The notes under the pieces were generated by a model, which was not told the origin of the DNA, did no database searches, and worked only from the letters and a program-made list of their open reading frames with translations. A stretch of DNA of 6,510 bases from Microcaldota archaeon (GTDB lineage: Archaea; Micrarchaeota; Micrarchaeia; Anstonellales; Bilamarchaeaceae). Location of the stretch: positions 1 to 6,510 of the forward strand of contig JAHFGR010000072.1 of the NCBI GenBank assembly GCA_023247345.1. The letters run 5' to 3'. Positions 1 through 6,100 of this stretch are shown piece after piece (the stretch's first letter is position 1; the number at the start of each line of letters is the position of its first letter). Both the position numbers and the translations under genes were made by a program.

Positions 1-1
1 C

Positions 2-199
2 GGTACACAAACAGTAAATTACGGAACTGTTTTCAGCATAACGAACGGAAGAGATTCTAGTACTATAAGCATTGGCACATTTTCTAACCCAGGAAATCTT
101 GGATCATCCTACACGATAAGAGTGGAAATTTCTTATACTGATCTTTCAACTGGTTTTGCTTACCGTGACAGCGGTACTGTAACAGGAAAAGTTAGCTAG
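2..199 (+). CDS. C-terminal fragment of a probable secreted beta-rich surface or pilin-like protein
   Basis: The reading frame is open from the left edge of the window and ends at a TAG at 197-199, so only the last 65 residues are visible. The fragment is rich in Ser, Thr, Gly, Tyr and Asn. It alternates hydrophobic and polar residues in a way typical of extracellular beta-sandwich domains (for example TVFSIT, STISIGTF, YTIRVEISYT), and it ends in SGTVTGKVS. It has no cysteine and no membrane segment. C-termini of this style occur in archaeal type IV pilins and other cell-surface proteins, but no diagnostic motif is present, so the family is an inference. It converges on the minus-strand pilus operon, which ends 55 bp away, and is followed at once by a T-rich terminator. 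It might be a major pilin or adhesin; the N-terminus outside the window would decide that. Confidence 0.7.
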   Translation, partial: GTQTVNYGTVFSITNGRDSSTISIGTFSNPGNLGSSYTIRVEISYTDLSTGFAYRDSGTVTGKVS

Positions 200-200
200 A

Positions 201-229
201 TTTTTTTCTTATTTTTTATATTTTTTTTA
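201..229 (+). terminator. Oligo-T terminator of the forward-strand gene
   Basis: Directly after the TAG stop, the plus strand carries T runs of 7, 6 and 8 within 29 bases and no hairpin. Archaeal RNA polymerase terminates at such U-rich tracts without needing a stem-loop. On the minus strand the same bases are A-rich, so the tract should not terminate the converging pilus operon. Confidence 0.7.
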
Positions 230-253
230 TTGAAAATAGGAGAACACATAGAT

Positions 254-1213
254 TTAAACAAAGAAAAGTCCTTTCAATAAAGTTTCTAATAAAAATCCAA
301 CAATAAAAAAGACTCCTAGTGAAACTATTAGCAATATAGGGATATAAGAAAAACCTTCTGATTCTTTGCCTCTTGAAATAACACCTGCCGCAAGCGCGCC
401 AAAGAATGCAGTGATAACTATTGCGAATATTGAAAATAAGAATATCAATTCTGGTGAAACAACAGAAGTTGCTTTAAAGAACGGGAGTTGAGCTGATGCC
501 TCAGCTGTAATATTAACTCCTATTTTCTGTCGCATTGTTGATACTATTTTAATCAAAAAATTAGCAACTGCGTATAGCAATGGCGCGCCAACTGCTGCAG
601 CAGCAAACATAAACAACTGATATATGAGCACAGTTGCAGAAACCTCTTTTCTTATTGCAGAAAATCTTCGTATGTCTAAGGCAGTATTCTCAAGAAGGTC
701 AGCAAGTTTGCCGCCAGAATTAACTCCTTCTACAATCAATCTAATTGTTTTAGAAAAAATTTCCGAGCGTATTCTATTCGTCATATCCATTAAAGCTTCA
801 GTTAGCGGTTTTCCGGCTATTGTTTCTTTTGCTGCCTTGTCTATTTCCTTGGCCAATGGCCCGAATTCCTTTCTTGCGGATAGCAGTAATGCCCGATCAT
901 AAGTAATGCCACTTCTTATATTGCTAGCCATGATGCCAAGAAAATCAGGAAGAGTTTCCTCAATAACTGCGGTTCTTCTGTTTGCTGTTACAATTAATAA
1001 TGCAAATATGAAAATTTCAAAAACAAAAAATGTTACCTCACCGGCTAGGAAAGCGATGTCTATCGAGTAATTAAAAAATATTAAACCGACACCTATCGCA
1101 AAGCCTAACCCATAAATAAGCATTTTGATTATAAAATCAGCAGGATCATAATCAAGATCACAAAGATTAAGAAGCATTCGAACTTCTTTCATAATTCTTT
1201 TTTCTATGCTCAT
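254..1213 (-). CDS. TadC-like type II/IV secretion platform protein (T2SSF domain)
   Basis: This 319-residue polytopic membrane protein is the second of two tandem platform proteins. Hydrophobic segments are visible at about residues 26-48, 53-76, 196-217, 253-276 and 290-314. Between the second and third lies a cytoplasmic T2SSF domain at about residues 85-195. Its family motifs are LPDFLGIMASNIRSG (88-102), KEFGPLAKEI (115-124), AGKPLTEAL (133-141) and EGVNSGGKLADLL (162-174). The length fits TadB/TadC proteins with one T2SSF domain, not archaellar FlaJ, which carries two. In this superfamily the protein forms the inner-membrane platform that the ATPase turns or pushes on to insert pilin subunits. 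The ATG at 1213 overlaps the preceding gene by 4 bp (ATGA) and has a GGTGG ribosome binding site 4 nt upstream. It is the last gene of the operon in this window. A TadB role is equally possible, because subunit naming across archaeal homologues is loose. Confidence 0.9.
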   Translation of the reverse strand: MSIEKRIMKEVRMLLNLCDLDYDPADFIIKMLIYGLGFAIGVGLIFFNYSIDIAFLAGEVTFFVFEIFIFALLIVTANRRTAVIEETLPDFLGIMASNIRSGITYDRALLLSARKEFGPLAKEIDKAAKETIAGKPLTEALMDMTNRIRSEIFSKTIRLIVEGVNSGGKLADLLENTALDIRRFSAIRKEVSATVLIYQLFMFAAAAVGAPLLYAVANFLIKIVSTMRQKIGVNITAEASAQLPFFKATSVVSPELIFLFSIFAIVITAFFGALAAGVISRGKESEGFSYIPILLIVSLGVFFIVGFLLETLLKGLFFV

Positions 1214-2121
1214 AAAGCCACCGTCGGCCTTCTGCTTTTTATAAGGCCTATGAAAATTATCTGAACTACTACCATTAATATCAAAATAACTGACAACGTG
1301 ATTTCATTAACAGGAACATCTGCAAGAGTGCTAATGATAGTTAAAAAAATCAGACCCATTGTCGGAGCTATAATGCACATCAACATATAGAATAGAGCGA
1401 GCGGATTTAGCTGCGACCCATAATTTCTAATAGCGATTCTTTGTTCATTTGAAAGAAATTCTACAACATCCTTTAGGACAAAACCAATATTTGCGCCTGC
1501 CTTATTTGCGTTTGAGAGTTGCCACATTGCTCTCCGATAGTAATGCGACGAGCTTGCTGCTGCACTTTCTTCCAATGCCTGCGTAAGCTCTTTCCCGCCC
1601 CTAACTTCTTTTACTATTTTCTTAAATTCCCTGCTTATGGTACCATAATTAAGATTTGGATCTTCGTATTCTTCGCTTATGGACGCCAACGAATCAAAAA
1701 ATGGTACGCCTGCGCTTGTTTGTATCATCAGATGGCGCATTGCAAAAAGAAGGTTTCTTTCTGTTTCGAGCTTCTTTTTGCTCGATACCCATTTAGGAAA
1801 AATCAGAATATACGAGAATATGGCTAATGAAATTATTAAAGAAATGAAAAATATCATTAATCTTATTTTTAGATCACCAAGCAGATGATTTCTGTAGGCA
1901 TAAATAGCAAAGATAGAGCCGATAACAAAAAAATAAAATGTGAATGTAAGAAGCGCGCCGCTTATATATTCTTTACTATTAAGCTTGCTTCCAGTTTCTT
2001 CTAATTCTAAATCCAATGAAGGAAAAAATTTTACAAATATTGAACTAAGAGGATGAAAACCTCTTACCAAATTTCGAACAGGTTTGTAAGGAAACGGCAT
2101 TAAAGGAATAGTATCGATCAT
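1210..2121 (-). CDS. TadB-like type II/IV secretion platform protein (T2SSF domain)
   Basis: This 303-residue membrane protein is the first of the two tandem platform proteins. A roughly 50-residue N-terminal cytoplasmic stretch precedes hydrophobic segments at about residues 54-76 and 86-108. A T2SSF domain follows at about 118-238, then two more membrane segments at about 240-265 and 272-294, and a basic tail (KSRRPTVAL). Recognisable T2SSF signatures are QTSAGVPFFDSLASISEE (134-151), VRGGKELTQALEE (173-185) and NKAGANIGFVLKDV (206-219). It should pair with its downstream neighbour to make the heteromeric platform seen in Tad and Epd-like pili. The start codon overlaps the ATPase stop (ATGA), and AGGTGG lies 7 nt upstream, so translation may be both coupled and independently initiated. 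The two paralogues are clearly diverged, so this is not a recent duplication. Confidence 0.9.
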   Translation of the reverse strand: MIDTIPLMPFPYKPVRNLVRGFHPLSSIFVKFFPSLDLELEETGSKLNSKEYISGALLTFTFYFFVIGSIFAIYAYRNHLLGDLKIRLMIFFISLIISLAIFSYILIFPKWVSSKKKLETERNLLFAMRHLMIQTSAGVPFFDSLASISEEYEDPNLNYGTISREFKKIVKEVRGGKELTQALEESAAASSSHYYRRAMWQLSNANKAGANIGFVLKDVVEFLSNEQRIAIRNYGSQLNPLALFYMLMCIIAPTMGLIFLTIISTLADVPVNEITLSVILILMVVVQIIFIGLIKSRRPTVAL

Positions 2122-3596
2122 TGCTCGCCCACCTGTTTTAGCAACGCCGAAGAGTTGTCATAATATGCTGAAATTATTTTTCCAACCTCGTCCACTGAGT
2201 TTATGTTTTTCTTTACTAAGTATTCCAGAACGGACTTCTTTTCCTGTAAATTTTTCTTTATATCTTCATCGTTCATATTAGTGTAAGTTTTAATTGATTC
2301 CAGCAACCTTAAACTTGGCTCAGATGGCGAAATTACGTCTTTGTAGGGTCTCCATCTATAAATTATATTCTCCTTTATTCCTTCTCTTTCACTGGGGACA
2401 ATTTCGCCTATTTCAAAAATCCTTCTTATATTACTTCTTCTGTCCCTATACATGGAAACTATTAAATGCAATGATTCCATCATTACTGCAGGGATACTGA
2501 TGGGGGGGCTGTTCAATCTTCTCACGGTTTCAGAAACAGTTTCTGCATGTAATGTAGCGCATACGCTATGGCCAGTGTGCATAGCTTCAAATAATACCTG
2601 CGCCTCTTCTGCTCTTCTTATTTCGCCAACGATTATTCTGTCCGGCCTCATTCTTAGCGAATTGATCATCAGGTCGAGCATACTTATCTGTCCTGTTCCT
2701 TCACTCGTTGGTTCGCGCACAACAAGCGGAACCCATTGCAAATAAGATGGCAAAGTCATTTCTCTGGTTTGTTCTATGCTTACGAGCCTTTGGTTTTGTG
2801 GGATAAATATAGAAAGGACATTAAGCAGACTTGTTTTTCCAGCGCCCGTACCGCCGGAAACGATTATATTGGTTTCATACTGTATCGCCAACCAAAGAAG
2901 TGCGGCAACTTCTGTTGAGATAGTTTTTAGTTTGATATAATCGATAATTGACCAAGGTTTGCGGGCAAATTTTCTTATTGTAATCGTATTTCCAAAGTAG
3001 GATATAGGAAATAATGTTGCGTTGACACGGTCGCCTGTCGACAGATACGCATCCAGCAACGGGCTTTGCGTATTTACCTGCCTTCCCACGCCTCGAGCAA
3101 TAGAACTGGCATAATTCCATATCTGACTTTCTGTATTCATGAATAAATTTGTTTTTAGCCAGCCATATTTTCTATGATAGACCCAGACAGGATAGCTCGA
3201 ACCATTTATACATATCTCTTCTAACCAGTCATCTCTTAACAAAAATTCTATATCACCTAATCCAAGCATCTCCTGCACTATCCTCCTAGCAATAAAATCT
3301 AATTTTTGCTCTGGAAGATGAGGAATGCTGTCCCTGACCATTTTCTTACTAAGTTCGAAAAATTTTGTTTTAAGCTGTTCGGACATTTTTATATTAAGTG
3401 CTTCCTGGGTAGATATTGTTATCTTCTTCAAAAGCTCCGTCTTTATATCATCTACAAAAGCAGTTGTTGCTTCTTCCAATTTTGGCACATTTAGGCTATA
3501 CGTCCAGACGTACTCTCCTTCATTTTTAGTTACACTTACCTTTGCTTCTAAATTGCCATCCTTTATGATATAAGAGTCTTCCAAATTATTTTTCAT
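2118..3596 (-). CDS. TadA/VirB11-type secretion ATPase of a type IV pilus-like system
   Basis: This 492-residue cytoplasmic motor ATPase of the GspE/PilB/TadA/VirB11 superfamily powers pilin assembly. The N-terminal domain, about residues 100-215, carries family signatures GLGDIEFLLRDDWLEEI (112-128) and VYHRKYGWLKTN (139-150). The ATPase core covers about 230-400. Walker A is GGTGAGKT (248-255), the Asp-box region is SIEQTREM (273-280) and Walker B is RMRPDRIIVGEIR (315-327), with Glu325 as the likely catalytic base. The His box spans 341-361, with His343 and His350. The Asp box reads Glu-Gln where many relatives have Glu-Asp. Residues 1-90 and about 405-492 are less conserved, mostly helical extensions. 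The ATG at 3596 has a GAGG ribosome binding site 10 nt upstream. It is the only gene in the operon separated from its predecessor, by 49 bp containing an inverted repeat. The tandem TadB/TadC-like genes immediately downstream favour a Tad/Epd-like pilus over an archaellum. Confidence 0.94.
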   Translation of the reverse strand: MKNNLEDSYIIKDGNLEAKVSVTKNEGEYVWTYSLNVPKLEEATTAFVDDIKTELLKKITISTQEALNIKMSEQLKTKFFELSKKMVRDSIPHLPEQKLDFIARRIVQEMLGLGDIEFLLRDDWLEEICINGSSYPVWVYHRKYGWLKTNLFMNTESQIWNYASSIARGVGRQVNTQSPLLDAYLSTGDRVNATLFPISYFGNTITIRKFARKPWSIIDYIKLKTISTEVAALLWLAIQYETNIIVSGGTGAGKTSLLNVLSIFIPQNQRLVSIEQTREMTLPSYLQWVPLVVREPTSEGTGQISMLDLMINSLRMRPDRIIVGEIRRAEEAQVLFEAMHTGHSVCATLHAETVSETVRRLNSPPISIPAVMMESLHLIVSMYRDRRSNIRRIFEIGEIVPSEREGIKENIIYRWRPYKDVISPSEPSLRLLESIKTYTNMNDEDIKKNLQEKKSVLEYLVKKNINSVDEVGKIISAYYDNSSALLKQVGEQ

Positions 3597-3606
3597 GTTT
3601 AATCAT

Positions 3607-3610
3607 CCTC
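3607..3610 (-). promoter_or_regulatory. Ribosome binding site of the ATPase gene
   Basis: The minus strand reads GAGG ten nucleotides before the ATG at 3596, just downstream of the inverted repeat at 3618-3639. The site stays outside the stem and is therefore accessible if the hairpin forms in the mRNA. Confidence 0.55.
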
Positions 3611-3617
3611 AATATCC

Positions 3618-3639
3618 TTTGGACGAATCGTCGTCCAAA
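3618..3639. repeat. Perfect 9-bp inverted repeat in the CBS-ATPase gap
   Basis: Arms TTTGGACGA (3618-3626) and TCGTCCAAA (3631-3639) are exact reverse complements around a 4-base loop, ATCG on the plus strand. It sits in the only non-overlapping junction of the operon, 21 bp upstream of the ATPase start. In the mRNA it could form a stable stem-loop with a CGAT loop that marks a processing site, protects an end or tunes translation. As DNA it could be a dyad operator. No U-run follows it on the minus strand, so it does not look like a terminator of the operon. Confidence 0.75.
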
Positions 3640-3644
3640 AACTC

Positions 3645-3667
3645 ATTAAAGTTTAGGAAACTTTAAT
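3645..3667. repeat. Perfect 10-bp inverted repeat at the 3' end of the CBS gene
   Basis: Arms ATTAAAGTTT (3645-3654) and AAACTTTAAT (3658-3667) are exact reverse complements around a 3-base spacer, AGG on the plus strand. The repeat covers the last codons and the TAA stop of the CBS-winged-helix gene and lies 5 bp from the next inverted repeat. It is very AT-rich, so it would be a weak RNA stem but a plausible symmetric protein-binding site. On the minus strand it is followed by GAG and a five-T run, part of which belongs to the next stem. Confidence 0.65.
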
Positions 3668-4320
3668 ATCGCGCCTTTAAAGAAAGAATATTCAACTCTA
3701 ATAACATGGTGCTTAGTCAGTATCTCCCCTAACTTCTCAACAGTTTTAACTGATAGACCTAACTCTTTTGCGATCTTTGTAGCTGGAACTGCACGCTCTC
3801 TTTTAACTATCTCCAATATTTTATCTACCTCTGTATCCATTTTAAGGCCTACTTCTTCGGTTACTTCTTCGGTCACTTCACCTAGTTCTTTTTTGTATTC
3901 GCCCTTTGCAAATTCTTTTAAGAAGAAATTAACTATATCATCACCAGTTACTATGCCAACTACCTTGCCTTTATCAATAACTGGCAGACAATACGGTCTT
4001 GCGACTATGTACGGCAAAACAGATAGTAGCTCTTGATTAGATCGAAGAACGATTTTTGATTTTTTTGCAAGCATACCTGCGGTGACTTTCTTTATCTCTT
4101 CTATTGGAGTTGGTTTATCCTTTTTCCATAAAAACAAGAAGCGCTTAGGGGTAAAATATTTTACAATTCCTATCTCGCTCACTACACCGATAAATTCTCC
4201 ACTGTCAAAAACTGGCGCAGAGGTTATTCGTTCCTTGGCAAATGTTTTTACAACATGCTCTAACTTGTCATCTGATTGAAACGATATGAAATCTGTTCGC
4301 ATAATATTGCTAACCTTCAA
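3646..4320 (-). CDS. CBS-domain pair with C-terminal winged helix, putative nucleotide-sensing regulator
   Basis: This 224-residue soluble protein has no signal peptide or membrane segment. CBS1 covers about residues 1-60, opening with the classic start MKVSNIMRTDFISF. CBS2 covers about 78-135, ending in GIVTGDDI (122-129). CBS2 keeps the Thr125/Asp128 pair that usually contacts the ribose and phosphate of adenine nucleotides. In CBS1 the equivalent stretch is SEIG (48-51), with Gly in place of Asp, so one of the two candidate sites may be degenerate. An acidic linker with TEEVTEEV (150-157) leads to a helix-turn-helix at about 163-200 (VPATKIAKELGLSVKTVEKL) and a short basic, hydrophobic wing to the C-terminus. 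Paired CBS domains commonly bind AMP, ATP or related nucleotides; the actual ligand and any DNA target are unknown. The TTG start at 4320 is chosen because a GGTGA site lies 6 nt upstream and the resulting N-terminus matches CBS1. An in-frame ATG at 4302 would delete part of that strand. The gene overlaps the preceding pilin-like gene by 11 bp. Confidence 0.88.
   Translation of the reverse strand: MKVSNIMRTDFISFQSDDKLEHVVKTFAKERITSAPVFDSGEFIGVVSEIGIVKYFTPKRFLFLWKKDKPTPIEEIKKVTAGMLAKKSKIVLRSNQELLSVLPYIVARPYCLPVIDKGKVVGIVTGDDIVNFFLKEFAKGEYKKELGEVTEEVTEEVGLKMDTEVDKILEIVKRERAVPATKIAKELGLSVKTVEKLGEILTKHHVIRVEYSFFKGAILKFPKL
3851..3879. repeat. 12-bp tandem repeat in the CBS protein linker
   Basis: Two consecutive 12-base units (3851-3862 and 3863-3874) differ at one position, and five bases of a third unit follow. 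They encode the acidic TEEV-TEEV linker between CBS2 and the winged helix. The unit is a multiple of three, so copy-number change would alter linker length without breaking the frame. Confidence 0.6.
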
Positions 4321-5152
4321 GAATTATCACCTGTCCAATTTTCTCAATTTCTCTTCTCTGAGTAACATTAATAATGTTTCTGCCAAGCTCCGCATTTGAA
4401 CTGCTATTGAGCAACAAAGTAGTTCTTGTGATAGTGCTCATGTTAATATTGTAATTTATCGTAAGCGCTGCCGGAGAATTTATCTGTATTGTTATTATCG
4501 ACTGGTTTTGAGAGTTAAGTAATCTCAGTTCGCTGTAAGCTGACTTGTTCAGATATGTCGTATTTGTCAGAGTTCCGTCTGTGCCTTGGAGGCCAACATG
4601 TAAAGACATCGCATTTGGGTTACTCTGTGAAATACTAGAAAGATTAGTCCAGTTTAATCTGGGGGTCGGTTGGTTGATTATCAATAAAACATTATAACCA
4701 ACGACGTTGCCTGAACTTGATGCTGTGTTTTGGGGGATTATGCTCATCCTTCCTAATGTATGATTTACGATTATACTTTGCGGTTGGATATAAATAACCG
4801 GCAAAGATGCTTCACTTATGTTTATCGAAACATTGACCAATGCATACGCTTCAACAAAACTTTTGAAACGAGAGAGATCTATTGGGTAGTTTATCATGTT
4901 GGAAAAATTTTCCTGAAATGTTATGTTATTTCCGACTGCAGTTACATTGACAGCGTCGATACTGACTATTTGTTTTACCCCATATGCTGCTGTATCAAAT
5001 TGCATGTTAACTCGCTCAAATTTGGACAATTCGGTACCCACTGCTCTAAGCGAATTATTATATAATGCAATAGATAAGAGAAGGAATAGAAGGGCAATTA
5101 TTAGCAGTGCCATGCTGAGACTCATCAATGCTCCTTTCTTTATTTTGCCCAT
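4310..5152 (-). CDS. Pilin-like protein 4, large beta-rich ectodomain with N-terminal anchor
   Basis: This 280-residue protein has a short basic N-terminus (MGKIKKG), one hydrophobic helix at about residues 9-31 and a long extracellular region predicted to be beta-rich. The N-terminus KKGALMSLSMALL resembles archaeal class III prepilin leaders and aligns with the two preceding genes, but it has Ser where they have Asp. The ectodomain has 15 N-X-S/T sequons by hand count and no cysteine. I do not recognise a named family. As the largest of the four pilin-like proteins it could be a minor pilin or tip subunit; that role is inferred from context only. The ATG at 5152 has AGGT 7 nt upstream. The gene overlaps the preceding gene by 13 bp and the CBS gene by 11 bp. 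It could also be an uncleaved membrane-anchored accessory protein. Confidence 0.82.
   Translation of the reverse strand: MGKIKKGALMSLSMALLIIALLFLLLSIALYNNSLRAVGTELSKFERVNMQFDTAAYGVKQIVSIDAVNVTAVGNNITFQENFSNMINYPIDLSRFKSFVEAYALVNVSINISEASLPVIYIQPQSIIVNHTLGRMSIIPQNTASSSGNVVGYNVLLIINQPTPRLNWTNLSSISQSNPNAMSLHVGLQGTDGTLTNTTYLNKSAYSELRLLNSQNQSIITIQINSPAALTINYNINMSTITRTTLLLNSSSNAELGRNIINVTQRREIEKIGQVIILEG
4327..4331 (-). promoter_or_regulatory. Ribosome binding site supporting the TTG start of the CBS gene
   Basis: The minus strand reads GGTGA, a strong archaeal Shine-Dalgarno core, six nucleotides before the TTG at 4320. It is the main reason for preferring TTG over the in-frame ATG at 4302, for which the spacing would be 24 nt. 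Confidence 0.65.
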
Positions 5153-5577
5153 AGCGTCAACCTAGCTGTTCCGTAATTACTAATTCTGTTGTTCTGGAAA
5201 ACAATGAATTCTCTTTGTGAAGTAACTGAAGAAGTTCCGCTGCTAGCGTTTTTCTGAAAGCTTAGACTTCCCGCGAGCACAAAACCATTACTGTTATTAC
5301 TGTAATTGTAATAATTAATATCCATCTTCCATTGCAGTGAGGACGAGACAGTATTATTTATTGAATTATTTATGAACGTGCTGTTAAGCGTAGCCAGATC
5401 GCCTACTTTGTCTAGCGAGATAAGCAGATCATCTGCCTGCTTTTTTAGCACGATCTGGGAAAACGAATCTAGTTTTGCCTCTGCAGAAAGGAAGTATACT
5501 GCAATCAATGCAATAATCAGAATAACCACAGCAAGCATCGCATCTAATGAGAATACAAATCCCTTTGGATTAACCAT
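5140..5577 (-). CDS. Pilin-like protein 3 with class III-like N-terminus
   Basis: This 145-residue protein begins MVNPKGFVFSLDAMLAVV. A short basic leader ends in Lys-Gly, followed by a hydrophobic helix to about residue 31 with an Asp near its start. This is the layout of archaeal prepilins, in which the helix forms the filament core and a membrane-bound peptidase removes the leader. The remaining roughly 110 residues are predicted to be mixed helix and beta, with 6 N-X-S/T sequons and no cysteine. The ectodomain matches no family I can name. The N-terminal pattern (Lys-Gly, then Ser-Leu-Asp five to seven residues on) is shared with pilin-like protein 2. The ATG at 5577 is supported by GAGGT 9 nt upstream. 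The gene overlaps its neighbours by 8 and 13 bp, implying co-translation. It is probably a minor pilin or pseudopilin. Confidence 0.85.
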   Translation of the reverse strand: MVNPKGFVFSLDAMLAVVILIIALIAVYFLSAEAKLDSFSQIVLKKQADDLLISLDKVGDLATLNSTFINNSINNTVSSSLQWKMDINYYNYSNNSNGFVLAGSLSFQKNASSGTSSVTSQREFIVFQNNRISNYGTARLTLWAK

Positions 5578-6100
5578 AAACCGTTAACCTCATTCTTACT
5601 TTCTTGTTATTTAGAATTGCAAATCTGGTTATTGCTACGATATTATTTCCTGAAATCGATGAATTTCCAGTTTCATATAATCTGCTTCCATTAAGGTCTT
5701 CTACATAAAAATAAAATTCAGAGGTTACACCGAGCAGGTTTTTCGCATTGCTGTAAGATATATTGGTAAAATTACTGAGTTTACTTGAACTTAGAACATT
5801 CGAAGACGTCGCTAATCCGAGCATCTGAATGTTTGCAGTATTATTCGTCCAATTGGAAGGCAGGCCAGGGCTTTTCAATAGAATGTCGCTGATAGAAATT
5901 GCAGTATATTCCATTCCATTCTTCTTTATGTTATTCTGGGCCGAAAGTATGCCATTGAACCAAAAGACCATTGCAAAAACTAGTAGTATTACGATCACTA
6001 CGCTTGCCATGATCATGTCCACTGAGTTTAACTGTCCCTTTTTTCTATCGTATTTTTTATTAGGTTTTTCATCATCATCATATTTTTCATGGAACAACAA
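5570..6100 (-). CDS. Pilin-like protein 2 with a long charged leader
   Basis: This 176-residue protein has an unusually long, charged N-terminal leader of about 22 residues ending in DRKKG. The class III-like stretch QLNSVDMIMASVV and a hydrophobic helix run from about 28 to 48. The ectodomain contains the segment ISDILLKSPGLPSNWT (70-85) and then MLGLA. I associate a similar [LI]LxSPGxPxxW pattern with other archaeal pilin-like proteins, from memory and unverified. There are 6 N-X-S/T sequons and no cysteine. The frame starts with tandem TTG codons at 6100 and 6097, preceded by a G-rich GGGGCG (6110-6105). The next in-frame ATG falls inside the membrane helix and would remove the leader, so a TTG start is preferred, although the exact codon is uncertain. 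The gene overlaps the preceding one by 14 bp and the following one by 8 bp. It is likely a minor pilin of the filament driven by the ATPase downstream. Confidence 0.83.
   Translation of the reverse strand: MLFHEKYDDDEKPNKKYDRKKGQLNSVDMIMASVVIVILLVFAMVFWFNGILSAQNNIKKNGMEYTAISISDILLKSPGLPSNWTNNTANIQMLGLATSSNVLSSSKLSNFTNISYSNAKNLLGVTSEFYFYVEDLNGSRLYETGNSSISGNNIVAITRFAILNNKKVRMRLTVYG
5587..5591 (-). promoter_or_regulatory. Ribosome binding site of pilin-like gene 3
   Basis: The minus strand reads GAGGT nine nucleotides before the ATG at 5577. It lies inside the coding region of pilin-like gene 2, so the overlapping gene carries its own initiation signal and does not rely only on coupling. Confidence 0.55.

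Noticed and set aside
580..590. GGCGCGCC-type GC-rich palindrome, with similar GCGCGCC strings near 394 and 1954
   Set aside because: Each falls in codons for Gly-Ala or neighbouring small residues in the platform proteins. Three short occurrences without shared flanks do not make a repeat family.
624..902. Forward-strand open frame of 92 codons
   Set aside because: It lies antisense inside the strongly supported TadC-like gene, shows no motif and has no gene neighbours on its strand. It is a shadow.
2452..2745. Forward-strand open frame of 97 codons opposite the ATPase
   Set aside because: It is antisense to the conserved Walker B and His-box region of the ATPase. Its openness is explained by codon use of the real gene.
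2875..3120. Second minus-strand frame inside the ATPase gene
   Set aside because: It overlaps the conserved N-terminal domain of the ATPase in another frame and has no recognisable features.
1210..3596. Archaellum (FlaI/FlaJ) motor
   Set aside because: The platform is split into two single-domain proteins instead of one protein with two T2SSF domains. No FlaH, FlaF, FlaG or archaellin-like gene is present in the window.
3597..3645. Separate promoter for the ATPase gene
   Set aside because: No convincing TATA box with a purine-rich BRE could be seen at the proper distance in this short gap. The inverted repeats are better described as RNA or operator elements until transcript starts are mapped.
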